From Gammaproteobacteria bacterium (GTDB taxonomy: Bacteria; Pseudomonadota; Gammaproteobacteria; DSM-19610): DNA of 40,699 bases. The translations under genes and the position numbers were made by a program. The stretch's first letter is position 1, and every line of letters begins with the position of its first letter. This document shows positions 19,467 to 29,063 of this stretch, piece after piece. Below the pieces are notes generated by a model. The model was not told the DNA's origin, ran no database searches, and saw only the letters and a list, made by a program, of their open reading frames with translations. The stretch spans positions 1 to 40,699 of the forward strand of contig JAUXGZ010000010.1 in assembly GCA_030621785.1 (NCBI GenBank). The letters run 5' to 3'.

Positions 19467-20489
19467 GTGCTGCTAAACACCGCCTGCACGGATCGCGAGT
19501 GGCAGCAAACGGTTGCCGGGCAGATAGCGCAGATCGACGCCGCACGGCTTGAGGAGCACGTCGAGACACTGACGCAGGTCGGGCCACGCGATCCCGGGAA
19601 CCGTCCGGCCCTCCGCCATAGCGTGGCGTATATCAAGTCGCAGCTCACGCAGTATGGCTATCAGCCCCGGGAAGAAGTACTGGAGTACGCTGCGCCGGCT
19701 ACAGACCGCAGAAACACTTTCGTCAACATTATCGCCGAGCATCCGGGTACCACAACACCAGCCCGAATCGTGGAACTCGGCGGACATTATGACAGCGTCA
19801 AAACCAGTCCCGGCGCAGATGATAACGCCAGCGGGGTCGCCGCCATGCTGGAAATTGCCAGGATTATTGCACCCCTGAAAACCGGGCGAACAATCCGCTT
19901 CTGCTTTTACGCGCTCGAGGAAAGCCGACGCGAAGGCAGCTACTTTCACGTTCAGCAAATACAGGACAGGCAGGAGCTTCTCGATGGCGTTATCATCGTC
20001 GAAATGATTGGGTACGCAACCGATGCGCCGCATAGCCAGGCAACACCAGCCAGAATCCCCCTGTTGTTCTCACCCCCTACGACCGGCAATTTCGTGGCCG
20101 TTGTGGGCAACCTGCATTCCGGCAGCCTGGGCAATCAGTTCGAGGATGCCGCGGATACCTATGTCCCCGCACTGCCCTACTTCAGCGCCAATCGACTGGG
20201 TGGATTTTTCCGGGACGCGCTACGCAGCGATCACAAGCCCTACTGGGACAACGGTTATCGTGCCATTATGCTGACCGATACCGCTAATTTCCGTAACCCC
20301 CACTATCATCAGCCCTCGGATATCAGCAATACGCTGAACTATACTTTCCTGACACAGGTCACCCGCGCAACTGCGGCCACACTGCTCGAAGCGGCCACGA
20401 TTACGGCGCTTCCGGAGCCTGTGCTTCCCCAGGTGCACGACCGCGCTTCATCTGCCGTTCATCCAGATCCGCGCTCTGACTCGCGATGA
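19467..20489 (+). CDS. M28 family metallopeptidase, probably exported; true start probably upstream (candidate non-canonical ATA at 19431)
   Basis: VELGGHYDSVKTSPGADDNASGVAAMLEIARI...CFYALEESRREGS...HYHQPSD zinc-peptidase motifs; in-frame upstream IIHRSILLVAIGVLLNTAC looks like a signal peptide. Confidence 0.88.
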   Translation: MLLNTACTDREWQQTVAGQIAQIDAARLEEHVETLTQVGPRDPGNRPALRHSVAYIKSQLTQYGYQPREEVLEYAAPATDRRNTFVNIIAEHPGTTTPARIVELGGHYDSVKTSPGADDNASGVAAMLEIARIIAPLKTGRTIRFCFYALEESRREGSYFHVQQIQDRQELLDGVIIVEMIGYATDAPHSQATPARIPLLFSPPTTGNFVAVVGNLHSGSLGNQFEDAADTYVPALPYFSANRLGGFFRDALRSDHKPYWDNGYRAIMLTDTANFRNPHYHQPSDISNTLNYTFLTQVTRATAATLLEAATITALPEPVLPQVHDRASSAVHPDPRSDSR

Positions 20490-20660
20490 GAATCAGTTGA
20501 ACGTGATACTTACGGGTGTTTTGTGCAGCCTTGCTTCAGGATCGAACACTAACGTTGCACACAGAATGGCGCGTCTGCACAAGACATTGGCGGACTCGGA
20601 CATTCCGGGGCAAGCATTACCCGTCTATGCTTCATCCACCAACAACAGCCGGGAACTCCA

Positions 20661-20918
20661 GTGCCTCCACAGATTTCATCGCAGCAGGATATTCATCTCA
20701 TACCAGCGGGCAACGCGGGCTACACCACGTTGGACGGTCGCTTCCATGTAGAGAATACCTGGTCACCCGCCAGTAATCGCGAACCGAACTGGCTGCTTGT
20801 GGATCAGCACACCGGCCGGAACTACCGGTTTTTCGTGCTTTGCGAGCTTGGCAACAAGGTCGATGAACTTTCAGGTATCGCGAACCCCGGGGCCAAGCAG
20901 GATCGCCAGCCAGCGTGA
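20661..20918 (+). CDS. Short hypothetical ORF, uncertain
   Basis: 85 aa with a protein-like central stretch (NWLLVDQHTGRNYRFFVLCELGNKVDELSG); GTG start, 48-bp antisense overlap with the 3' end of the AI-2E gene. Confidence 0.25.
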   Translation: MPPQISSQQDIHLIPAGNAGYTTLDGRFHVENTWSPASNREPNWLLVDQHTGRNYRFFVLCELGNKVDELSGIANPGAKQDRQPA

Positions 20919-21932
20919 ATCACTGCTGGATGCCAGCACAATCTGGAACGAAATAGTGAGTGGAACCGACAGAAACATACCCACTGGCCCCAGCACCCAG
21001 CCCCAGAAGACCAGCGAGAGAAACACGATCAAGGGTGACAGGCCCAGGGTGCTGCCCATCCAGCGGGGCTCCATGATACTACCGATCATGACATTCACCC
21101 CCAGGTACAACCCGGCGGTAACCAGGGTCGGTGCCGGGCCCAGCTGCAGCAGTGCGATCAGTACAGCCGGCACGGCCGCAATAAAAGAACCGATATTGGG
21201 AATGAAGTTCAGCAGAAACGCAAAAAACCCCCACAAAACCGGGAAATCCACACCGATGATGGCCAGGCCGACAACGACCATCAGGCCGGTCATGGCCGAG
21301 GTGAACATTTTGATGGTCATATAGCGATTAATATTGGCGAGGATAATGCTCATCTCACTCAGCGCACTTTCGCGCCCACCCATGGACATACGCAGCTTAC
21401 TGCTAAAAGTCGATGCCTCCAGCAAGATGAAGATTACCGTTAACAGGATCAGAAAAGCGTTTGTCAGGATGCTGCCCAACCCCATGAGCATGCCGGACAC
21501 CAGACGCATCGCCGAAGCGGGATCGAGCAGCTTGGTAAAGGTACTCTGGGAGACCTCCAGCCCCATGCTTCGCACCCACTCCAACAGGCGGACAACCTCG
21601 TTCTGGAGTCGTTCCTGGTAGGAAGGCAACGCCTGACTGAAGTTTTCAAGCGAGGTCCCCAGCATGGCCGCCAGCCCGAACCCGATTGCCACGATCACGG
21701 TAATCACAATAAGCAGCGCCAGCAGCAGGGGCACCCGTTTCGATTGCAGCCATATCAGGTGGGGTGCGCTGATAATGGCAATAAACGTAGCCAGCAGGAA
21801 CGGCACAATGATCGTTTGCGCGGCCCGCATGCCTGCTACGACCACGACGAAGGCAGCAAGACCGATCACCATTCGATAGACAAAACCTTCGTCTTTTATG
21901 ATCTCCAAAGCAATTTTCCGGGCTGATTGCAC
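20871..21932 (-). CDS. AI-2E family transporter (PerM/YdiK-like)
   Basis: 353 aa polytopic; VDFPVLWGFFAFLLNFIPNIGSFIAAVPAVLIALLQ and GSTLGLSPLIVFLSLVFWGWVLGPVGMFLSVPLT. Confidence 0.93.
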   Translation of the reverse strand: MQSARKIALEIIKDEGFVYRMVIGLAAFVVVVAGMRAAQTIIVPFLLATFIAIISAPHLIWLQSKRVPLLLALLIVITVIVAIGFGLAAMLGTSLENFSQALPSYQERLQNEVVRLLEWVRSMGLEVSQSTFTKLLDPASAMRLVSGMLMGLGSILTNAFLILLTVIFILLEASTFSSKLRMSMGGRESALSEMSIILANINRYMTIKMFTSAMTGLMVVVGLAIIGVDFPVLWGFFAFLLNFIPNIGSFIAAVPAVLIALLQLGPAPTLVTAGLYLGVNVMIGSIMEPRWMGSTLGLSPLIVFLSLVFWGWVLGPVGMFLSVPLTISFQIVLASSSDSRWLAILLGPGVRDT

Positions 21933-22154
21933 GTGCCAAACGAGTTCGCCACGGCGTCTTTCGACACACCGGATACTACCAAGATCAAAGTCTAAATCAA
22001 TAATTTAGGTCAATGTAGCGTGAAACAATGCCGTTGCTGCGACCATTTGAGCAGCAGCGAATCGATGCCGGCCTTCAGATTCGGCGAATCGCTGCCGACA
22101 GCCTGTGGAACCACGATTCCGATTTCTACCTATAAATCAGGCCAGAACCCGCCT

Positions 22155-24431
22155 ATGGAAACCGAAGACCGATTCGATACACTGCTCAATAACTGCCAGG
22201 ATGTGGTACTGAGCCACCTGCGCCCACTGCTCGACCACATGTTCGAGAACTCGGACGTCGCGCTGCTGCGCTTCGCGGAAAAAGCCGAGAGCAATCAGAC
22301 CCAGGCGCTGTTCTTCGACGCCATGAACGAGGTGCGAAAAAAACGCCCCGTCATTGAGCAGGTTTTTTTCAGCGAACTCAAACGCAGTTTCAGCAACTTC
22401 CCTGTCAGTCCTGTCGAGACCGGCGCATCGTTGGCAACCATGGACGCCGGCCGTCTGTCGCTGGTCGATACCAAACAGGTGGAAGAATCGGTGGCCACCC
22501 AGAATGCTGTGCGCAAGCTCAACAGAAGCATCCTGGAAATTGTATTCGCATTGAAACAAAGGCTTTCTATTGTGAACCACGGAACTGTGGTGCGGGAAAA
22601 GCAGATTCCTGCCGGACCGGCATGGCTGGGAGCGGCTTTCCAGAAAGCTGTGGGAGAACTGGAGTTCGAGACCCGGATTCGCCTGGTAATCATTGCCCTG
22701 TTCGACAAGTACGTACTCGACAAGGCACATGGCCTGTTCGAAGAATACAACGAGCGCCTGATACAGGCCGGCATACTGCCGAACCTGAAATACGAAGTTC
22801 GCAAGAACCCGGCCACGGATGTCACCATCCTGAACCCGGGCGCACGGAATGGTGAAATACCTGATCCGGACTTCGGGAACACGCAAGATGCCGGACATAC
22901 ACCGGACGAAATGGACGATGACCTGTTTGACCGTATCTGCGGCCTGCTATCCGTACCACAGGCTGAGGATAGTCAGGCACATGGTCAGACCGGGACAGTC
23001 TCCGGCAACGTCACCCCGATCCGATTCGGCGCCAGCGGACCAGGTCCGGGCGCCGCCATGCCGGGGGGGGGCAGACCTGGCAACGGCGCAGCGGCCGGTA
23101 AAGACACGTCGGTATCGGTTACCCGGGCACAATCCGGTGCAGCATCCGTTTCCAGCACCGAATTCATAGCGAACATCGAAATCGATGAAACTCTGATCGA
23201 CCGTCTGCAGGACACCCTGAGCAGGGAACGCCAGAAAATATTCGGCTCGCTGGATCGACGCAAGATTCCGGCGGCAGACAACAACATCATTGAACTGGTT
23301 GGTATGCTGTTTGAGTTCATGCTCAAGGAAGAAAGTCTTCCCAATACGGGCAAGGCTCTGCTCAGTCGCCTGCACACGCCATTGCTCAAGGCGGCGATAC
23401 TCGATCGCACGTTTTTTACTACCAGCGACCAGCCTGCACGCAAACTCCTGAACAACATGATCTCGGCCGGTAGTCGATGGATTGATGAACAACAACTCGA
23501 ACGCGGGATCTTCCCCGGCATGAAAGAAACCGTCGACCAGGTCCTGAACGAGTTCCACGATGACCCCGGTGTCTTCGTTGGAATACAGTCCGATTTTGAT
23601 GCCCGTATCGATGAACTCCAGCGTCGTTCCAGCGTCATCGAGCAGCGCACCAATGAAGCTGCAAGCGGCCAGGAAAAACTTCTAACCGCCCGCAAGCATG
23701 CCCGCAAGCAGATTCAGGAAATTACCACCGGGCAAAGAATCGATGCCTCGGCGGAAGAATTCCTGTCACAGATCTGGTCCGACAAACTGACCTTCATCAT
23801 GCTGCGCAACAAAAATGGTGCTGAAAGTGAGGAGTGGCGCAACGCCGTTGCACTGGCCGACCGGATCGTGACCTCGACCTGCCTTCCTCCGGACGAGGCA
23901 ATACTACGCCAGCGTCTGGCATCGCTGGACACCCTTCAAACGACCATCCGCGATGCGAGCCTCAACCTCCAGCAGGCCAACAAGGAAAAACTGCTGGGAA
24001 TGTTATTCAGCCGGCAACGGGCCGCACTGGAAGGCGTCGATACCGGGTCGCCGGACACTCCGGAAGCCGGCGAACCCGTCGAGCAACCGGAGCACGCGCC
24101 GGCGGGGCAAACCCTGGAAACTGCAGAAATCGCCGCAGTGCTGGCCAGACTGCAAGCGGTAGATTTTGGCACCTGGTTTGAATTTTCCGGAGCGGATGCC
24201 CCGACACAGCGAGTAAAACTTTCCTGGCACAGTACGGTTACCGAAAAGTTTATGTTTGTCGATCAACTGGGGGCCAAGGTCGCTATCGTACCGTCTCGTG
24301 AGCTCGCTGAAAGCATGCTGAAAGGCCATGCGCGCATTCTGAAAAACGAGCACAAACCCTTTGTCAACCGAGCCCTTGCCGCAATTTATCGCGTGCTTGA
24401 CCAACGGTCAAAAACCACGGCCAATGCCTGA
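22155..24431 (+). CDS. DUF1631 domain-containing protein
   Basis: METEDRFDTLLNNCQDVVLSHLRPLLDHMFENSDVALLRFAEKAESNQTQALFFDAMNEVRKKRPVIEQVF...; C-terminal VKLSWHSTVTEKFMFVDQLGAKVAIVPSRELAESML. Track starts at GTG 22020. Confidence 0.85.
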   Translation: METEDRFDTLLNNCQDVVLSHLRPLLDHMFENSDVALLRFAEKAESNQTQALFFDAMNEVRKKRPVIEQVFFSELKRSFSNFPVSPVETGASLATMDAGRLSLVDTKQVEESVATQNAVRKLNRSILEIVFALKQRLSIVNHGTVVREKQIPAGPAWLGAAFQKAVGELEFETRIRLVIIALFDKYVLDKAHGLFEEYNERLIQAGILPNLKYEVRKNPATDVTILNPGARNGEIPDPDFGNTQDAGHTPDEMDDDLFDRICGLLSVPQAEDSQAHGQTGTVSGNVTPIRFGASGPGPGAAMPGGGRPGNGAAAGKDTSVSVTRAQSGAASVSSTEFIANIEIDETLIDRLQDTLSRERQKIFGSLDRRKIPAADNNIIELVGMLFEFMLKEESLPNTGKALLSRLHTPLLKAAILDRTFFTTSDQPARKLLNNMISAGSRWIDEQQLERGIFPGMKETVDQVLNEFHDDPGVFVGIQSDFDARIDELQRRSSVIEQRTNEAASGQEKLLTARKHARKQIQEITTGQRIDASAEEFLSQIWSDKLTFIMLRNKNGAESEEWRNAVALADRIVTSTCLPPDEAILRQRLASLDTLQTTIRDASLNLQQANKEKLLGMLFSRQRAALEGVDTGSPDTPEAGEPVEQPEHAPAGQTLETAEIAAVLARLQAVDFGTWFEFSGADAPTQRVKLSWHSTVTEKFMFVDQLGAKVAIVPSRELAESMLKGHARILKNEHKPFVNRALAAIYRVLDQRSKTTANA
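23063..23071 (+). repeat. G9 homopolymer inside the DUF1631 CDS
   Basis: ATGCC-GGGGGGGGG-CAGACC read directly. Confidence 0.9.
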
Positions 24432-24443
24432 GAGGGAACCCGC

Positions 24444-24794
24444 ATGAGCAACAAGGTAGAATTTCACCCCGTCGAACAACGTAGAAAGACAAGAATCTCC
24501 CTGCCAGAGCCACCGATAGCGTATGACGCACACAGCGGGGAAACCATGGGTCAGATCGTAAACCTTTCCGTAGACGGTATGATGCTGGCAGGTCCGGTAA
24601 GTATAGCTCCCGGCACGCTGCATCAATTGTGTATCCAGGTTGAGCAGGAAGACATCCACGCGCAACTACTGGTGGGTGTCGAGAGCCTGTGGTGTCAGGA
24701 CGTCAATAATTCGGGTACCTGCTGGACAGGGTTCCAGATCATCGATATCTCCACAGAACACCAGGAAATGTTGAACACACTCATCGACGAGTAA
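24444..24794 (+). CDS. PilZ domain protein (predicted c-di-GMP binding)
   Basis: QRRKTRIS (RxxxR) and NLSVDG (D/NxSxxG) with PilZ spacing; 12 nt after DUF1631 gene. Confidence 0.85.
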   Translation: MSNKVEFHPVEQRRKTRISLPEPPIAYDAHSGETMGQIVNLSVDGMMLAGPVSIAPGTLHQLCIQVEQEDIHAQLLVGVESLWCQDVNNSGTCWTGFQIIDISTEHQEMLNTLIDE

Positions 24795-24913
24795 CTCCCT
24801 GACCGGCGACGGCCATCGCGCTCGGCTACACCGCCAGCATACTGGTACACATGTGGATCAACGCTGACACCTTTTCAGTTCCGGTGACCGGATAATACGC
24901 TGCGCGTATAGTG

Positions 24914-25642
24914 TTACTGCGCGGTATCATCCTCCAGCCCGGTCCAGACCGCAGGCGCACCGGACAGTTCGGCAATCGCTTCCAGCCTGCTTCGATGTGC
25001 GGCAATTTCTTCAGTATTGGCACGAATAACCCGCAGCGCAGGCCGGTCAGCCGCCAGATGACGAATCGGCTCCGCTGTCCCGGTGCTGCTATCCGCCCCG
25101 GACCCGCTGCCCAGCGACAGCGTCACCTGTCCGCCCGTCATGGCCAGGTACACATCCGCAAGGATTTCCGCATCCAGCAGCGCCCCGTGCAGCTCCCTGT
25201 GGGTGTTGTTCACGGTGTAACGCTTGCATAGTGCGTCCAGGCTGTTTCTCTGCCCGGGATGCATCCTGCGCGCCATCGATAGTGTATCCAGCACTGTACA
25301 CAGATCTGCAGTCTGGTGGCCGCAGTCGCATAGCCGGAACTCGTGATCCATAAAACCGACGTCGAAAGGAGCGTTGTGAATGATCAGTTCGGCACCGCTG
25401 ATATAGCCTGCAAAGTCGTCAACGATATCCTCGAAACGGGGCTTGTCAGCCAGAAAGGCGTTATCGATTCCATGCACTTCAACCGCCCCGGCGTCGATTT
25501 TCCGGTCCGGCTGTATGTACTGGTGAAAGTTGTTGCCCGTCAGGCGGCGATCGATCAGTTCGACGCAACCAATTTCAATAATACGATGACCTTCTGCCGG
25601 TTCCAGACCGGTGGTTTCCGTATCCAGTACAATCTGGCGCAT
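24914..25642 (-). CDS. dnaQ: DNA polymerase III epsilon subunit (3'-5' exonuclease)
   Basis: MRQIVLDTETTGLEPAEGHRIIEIGCVELIDRRLTGNNFHQYIQPDRKID...IHNAPFDVGFMDHE. Confidence 0.97.
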   Translation of the reverse strand: MRQIVLDTETTGLEPAEGHRIIEIGCVELIDRRLTGNNFHQYIQPDRKIDAGAVEVHGIDNAFLADKPRFEDIVDDFAGYISGAELIIHNAPFDVGFMDHEFRLCDCGHQTADLCTVLDTLSMARRMHPGQRNSLDALCKRYTVNNTHRELHGALLDAEILADVYLAMTGGQVTLSLGSGSGADSSTGTAEPIRHLAADRPALRVIRANTEEIAAHRSRLEAIAELSGAPAVWTGLEDDTAQ

Positions 25643-25644
25643 GC

Positions 25645-26085
25645 TCAGCCCTCCTCCAGTGTATCGATGCCCCGGTTAGCCAGCAGATCTGCATGTTCGT
25701 TCCCCGGGTGACCACTATGGCCCTTGACCCACTCCCACTGGATACGATGCGCCCGGGAAGCCGCGTCGAGTCGCTTCCATAAATCTGCATTCTTGACCGG
25801 CTTGCGCGCCGCTGTCTTCCAGCCGCGCTTCTTCCAGTTATCCATCCACCGGGTTATGCCGCTGCGCACATATTCCGAATCCGTGGTAAGAACAATCTCA
25901 CAGGGTTGTTTGAGGCTTTCCAGTGCGCGAATCGCGGCCATCAGCTCCATACGGTTGTTGGTCGTATGTTCCTCGCCGCCATACAGTTCCTTCTCGTGTT
26001 CGCCGGAACGCAACAGTGCACCCCACCCGCCCGGCCCGGGATTCCCGCGACAGGCGCCATCGGTAAAAATCTCTACATCAGCCAT
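25645..26085 (-). CDS. rnhA: Ribonuclease HI
   Basis: [52 protein letters not shown]...[22 protein letters not shown]. Confidence 0.98.
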   Translation of the reverse strand: MADVEIFTDGACRGNPGPGGWGALLRSGEHEKELYGGEEHTTNNRMELMAAIRALESLKQPCEIVLTTDSEYVRSGITRWMDNWKKRGWKTAARKPVKNADLWKRLDAASRAHRIQWEWVKGHSGHPGNEHADLLANRGIDTLEEG

Positions 26086-26854
26086 GTCTCGGCATACTCC
26101 CGTGTCTGGTCGCTGCTACGCCACCCGAAAGAACCGCCCGGCGCGGCCTCCAGCGTGGTCTGATCGGTGTCAGGGTTGCCACCCGCTTGCGCGCTACCAG
26201 CAACCAGGAAGCGGCGAACAGTGGCCAGTGGGGACGGTGGATGCGATCCAGCACGTTCTCCTTGTCTGTTGCCCTGTTGTTCTGCCAGGGAGGGTGCGGA
26301 AACAGGTAGCGGGATTGTATCGTGTCAAAACCCAGCAGGGACAGCCAGTCCTTTGCCCTTGGCAGGCTGATGAAGCGCAGGGCCCAGGGGATCTGGCCGC
26401 GCCACCCGCAGAGCAGCTTTCTCACCCCCCACCAGCCCAGTGGATTGAAACCCAGAATGATCACATGGCCTTCCGGGATCAGGCAGCGATCGATTTCACG
26501 CAATACCTGGTGAGGCTCTGCAACGAGTTCCAGCACATGTGGCAACACGAAAGCATCCACACTGTCCGACTTGAGTGACAGTTGTTCTGCATTGCCGATG
26601 ATCTCGGGTGAGCGCTCGAGACCGTCCGGCGTACAGGACTCGATCACCCGGTGAAGAATCCGGCTGGAATCCAGTGCACCGGGTTCACAGGGTGGATCGA
26701 GCACCACCAGGTGATAACCAAATACGTCGCTGAGCGCTTCACGCAATGCTTCCTGCTCGGCATGAGCGAGCTGCATTCCCAACGGCTGGCGGCACCAGTG
26801 CCGCAATTCCGGCAGCAGAACGGGCGTGGTTTTCAGTAGAAATTTCGGCGTCAT
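26078..26854 (-). CDS. Class I SAM-dependent methyltransferase (YafS-like)
   Basis: [21 protein letters not shown]...[50 protein letters not shown]; adjacent to rnhA. Start may be 26854, 26866 or 26908. Confidence 0.85.
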   Translation of the reverse strand: MTPKFLLKTTPVLLPELRHWCRQPLGMQLAHAEQEALREALSDVFGYHLVVLDPPCEPGALDSSRILHRVIESCTPDGLERSPEIIGNAEQLSLKSDSVDAFVLPHVLELVAEPHQVLREIDRCLIPEGHVIILGFNPLGWWGVRKLLCGWRGQIPWALRFISLPRAKDWLSLLGFDTIQSRYLFPHPPWQNNRATDKENVLDRIHRPHWPLFAASWLLVARKRVATLTPIRPRWRPRRAVLSGGVAATRHGSMPRHG

Positions 26855-26992
26855 AATCAGACGCATAATAACGTATCCAGAGAACACAACAACAATACTT
26901 GACGGCACCGGATCAGCCTGCCAGCATACCGCGCATTCAGAAATTTCGACCTTCGCTATTAACCTCCGTCGCCGGAGGCCGATAAGGGGTGT

Positions 26993-28612
26993 ATGGCTAC
27001 AAGTTTGCTCTGTTTCGTACCCGCAGTCCTGCTGGGCCTCTCCGCATGCAGTGGTGTATCCCTGCAGAACAGCCAGCCCGGCATCACCGACAGTGCTGCG
27101 GAATCCACACCTCCGCCTACAGCCGCTACCACCGGCAAGCGACCAACCATGCTGGCGTCGTCACAGCCGGTTACGGGCATTCAGGTAACCCAGCTCGACG
27201 AACTGATCGATCGGGATCTGTGGCAGGTCATGCGTGAACAGTTTCAGCTCCAGGTTCCGGACAACGAGCGTGTGCATATTCAGCGCAACTGGTACGCCCG
27301 CCACCCGGAGCACATCGATCGAGTCACGCTACGCGCAAGGCACTACCTGCAACATATCCAGCACGAAGTCAGCCAACGCGGCATGCCGGCCGAAATCGCG
27401 CTGTTGCCGATTGTGGAAAGTGCATTCGATCCTTTTGCCTATTCACACGGCCAGGCAGCAGGCTTATGGCAGTTCATCCCGACCACCGGCAAACGCTTCG
27501 GTCTCAAGCAGAACTGGTGGTACGACGGCCGCCGCGACCTGATCGACTCGACCAGTGCCGCACTGGACTATCTGCAGTACCTGCACAAGCGCTTCGATCG
27601 CGACTGGCCACTGGCGCTGGCAGCGTACAATTCCGGCGAAGGCACGGTTTCCAGGGCCATACGCTACAACCGCAAGAAAGGTCGACGAACCGACTTCTGG
27701 AACCTGAACCTGCCGAAGGAAACGCGCGCCTACGTACCCAAGTTGCTGGCGCTTCAGCAGCTGGTGAGCACGCCAGAGCGCTGGGGCATCCAGCTGCAGC
27801 CCATAACCGATACACCCGAATTCGAGGTAATCGATACCGGTGGCCAGATCGATCTGGCCGTAGCTGCCGAACTGGCGGGAATTCCACTGGAAACCCTGTA
27901 CCGCCTGAACCCCGGCTACAACCAGTGGGCTACGGATCCGGATGGGCCGTTCCGCCTGTTGATACCCGTGGACGATGCAGAACGTTTCAGGACCGGACTG
28001 GCCGGCCTGCCGTTGAAAAAACGGCTGCGCTGGCAAAGGCACAAGGTGCTCAGCGGCGAAACGCTGGGCGGCATAGCCAACCACTACCACACCACGGCCA
28101 GGAACCTGCAAGCAGCCAATAACCTGGATGACAGCGTCATTCGCATGGGGAAATACCTGCTGGTTCCGATACCCAGCCAGGGGCAGAAGAACTACAGCCT
28201 CAGCGCCAGCCAGCGCCTCGGCCGCATCCAGGGTACCGCACGCGGTAGCAAGCGAACTGAACACATTGTACGCAGTGGTGATAACCTGTGGGATCTGTCA
28301 CGACAGTACAAGGTGGGAATACGGAAGCTGGCCTCATCCAATGGCATGGCGCCGTCCGACACGTTGCGCGTTGGCCGGAAACTGGTGGTCTGGACCGACC
28401 TGAAAGACCGCAACGGCAAGTCCGCAAACCTGATGCGATCGGTACACTACACGGTACGTAAAGGGGATTCGCTGTCAAGAATCTCGCAGCGATTCAAGGT
28501 GAGTGTAGCCGATCTTCGCAAGTGGAATCGCCTGGCCGAGAAACGCTACCTGCAACCGGGACAGAAACTCAAACTGTACGTGGACGTGACACGACAGGCG
28601 GACAGCACCTGA
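26993..28612 (+). CDS. mltD: Membrane-bound lytic transglycosylase D with LysM repeats
   Basis: Lipoprotein signal; PIVESAFDPFAYSHGQAAGLWQFIPTTGKRFGLKQNWWYDGRRD; C-terminal LysM motifs. Confidence 0.95.
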   Translation: MATSLLCFVPAVLLGLSACSGVSLQNSQPGITDSAAESTPPPTAATTGKRPTMLASSQPVTGIQVTQLDELIDRDLWQVMREQFQLQVPDNERVHIQRNWYARHPEHIDRVTLRARHYLQHIQHEVSQRGMPAEIALLPIVESAFDPFAYSHGQAAGLWQFIPTTGKRFGLKQNWWYDGRRDLIDSTSAALDYLQYLHKRFDRDWPLALAAYNSGEGTVSRAIRYNRKKGRRTDFWNLNLPKETRAYVPKLLALQQLVSTPERWGIQLQPITDTPEFEVIDTGGQIDLAVAAELAGIPLETLYRLNPGYNQWATDPDGPFRLLIPVDDAERFRTGLAGLPLKKRLRWQRHKVLSGETLGGIANHYHTTARNLQAANNLDDSVIRMGKYLLVPIPSQGQKNYSLSASQRLGRIQGTARGSKRTEHIVRSGDNLWDLSRQYKVGIRKLASSNGMAPSDTLRVGRKLVVWTDLKDRNGKSANLMRSVHYTVRKGDSLSRISQRFKVSVADLRKWNRLAEKRYLQPGQKLKLYVDVTRQADST

Positions 28613-28649
28613 GATTTGTCGACTGTCGGGCTGAGCCCGCCTCGCATTC

Positions 28650-29063
28650 TCAGTTGAACGAAAACTTCGAACGCGGCGTCTCGTTCCAGGCTCCGGTACG
28701 ACTGTAAAAATTCAGTATCCGGTCACTGGTGACCACCGTTGCCGAATAATCCTGAACTTCTATATTCTCGGTTTTTTCCTTTGCCCGGCGACGCAGGCTC
28801 TGCCAGCCACCGGCCAGCACACCGTAGGCAACATAACGCTGGTTGGTGACCACTACCGCAACAGCATTGGCGACCGTGTAATCCTGAATCCTTTCCTTGG
28901 CGCTGAGTTTCAGCCGGTCGAAACGACCGGCTTTGGTATTGGAAGCGATCACATCATCGCCATCGATCACGATGAACAAAACCTTCTCGACATCGCCTGC
29001 AGCCACCAGACCTGTCGACCACAGCAGGCCCAGCAATAACGCCGTCAGGATCCACTGTTTCAC
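28650..29063 (-). CDS. Small exported protein of unknown function
   Basis: MKQWILTALLLGLLWSTGLVAAGDVEKVLFIVIDGDDVIASNTKAGRFDRLKLSAKERIQDY...; start overlaps the preceding SBP stop. Confidence 0.7.
   Translation of the reverse strand: MKQWILTALLLGLLWSTGLVAAGDVEKVLFIVIDGDDVIASNTKAGRFDRLKLSAKERIQDYTVANAVAVVVTNQRYVAYGVLAGGWQSLRRRAKEKTENIEVQDYSATVVTSDRILNFYSRTGAWNETPRSKFSFN

Noticed and set aside
22020-22154. 45-aa N-terminal extension of the DUF1631 ORF from GTG 22020
   Set aside because: Sequence before METEDRF looks non-coding and the family normally starts near the ATG at 22155.
24795-24913. Possible tRNA or hairpin between PilZ and dnaQ (ATACGC-TGC-GCGTAT)
   Set aside because: Only a 6-bp stem, no tRNA cloverleaf and no T-tract, within chance expectation.
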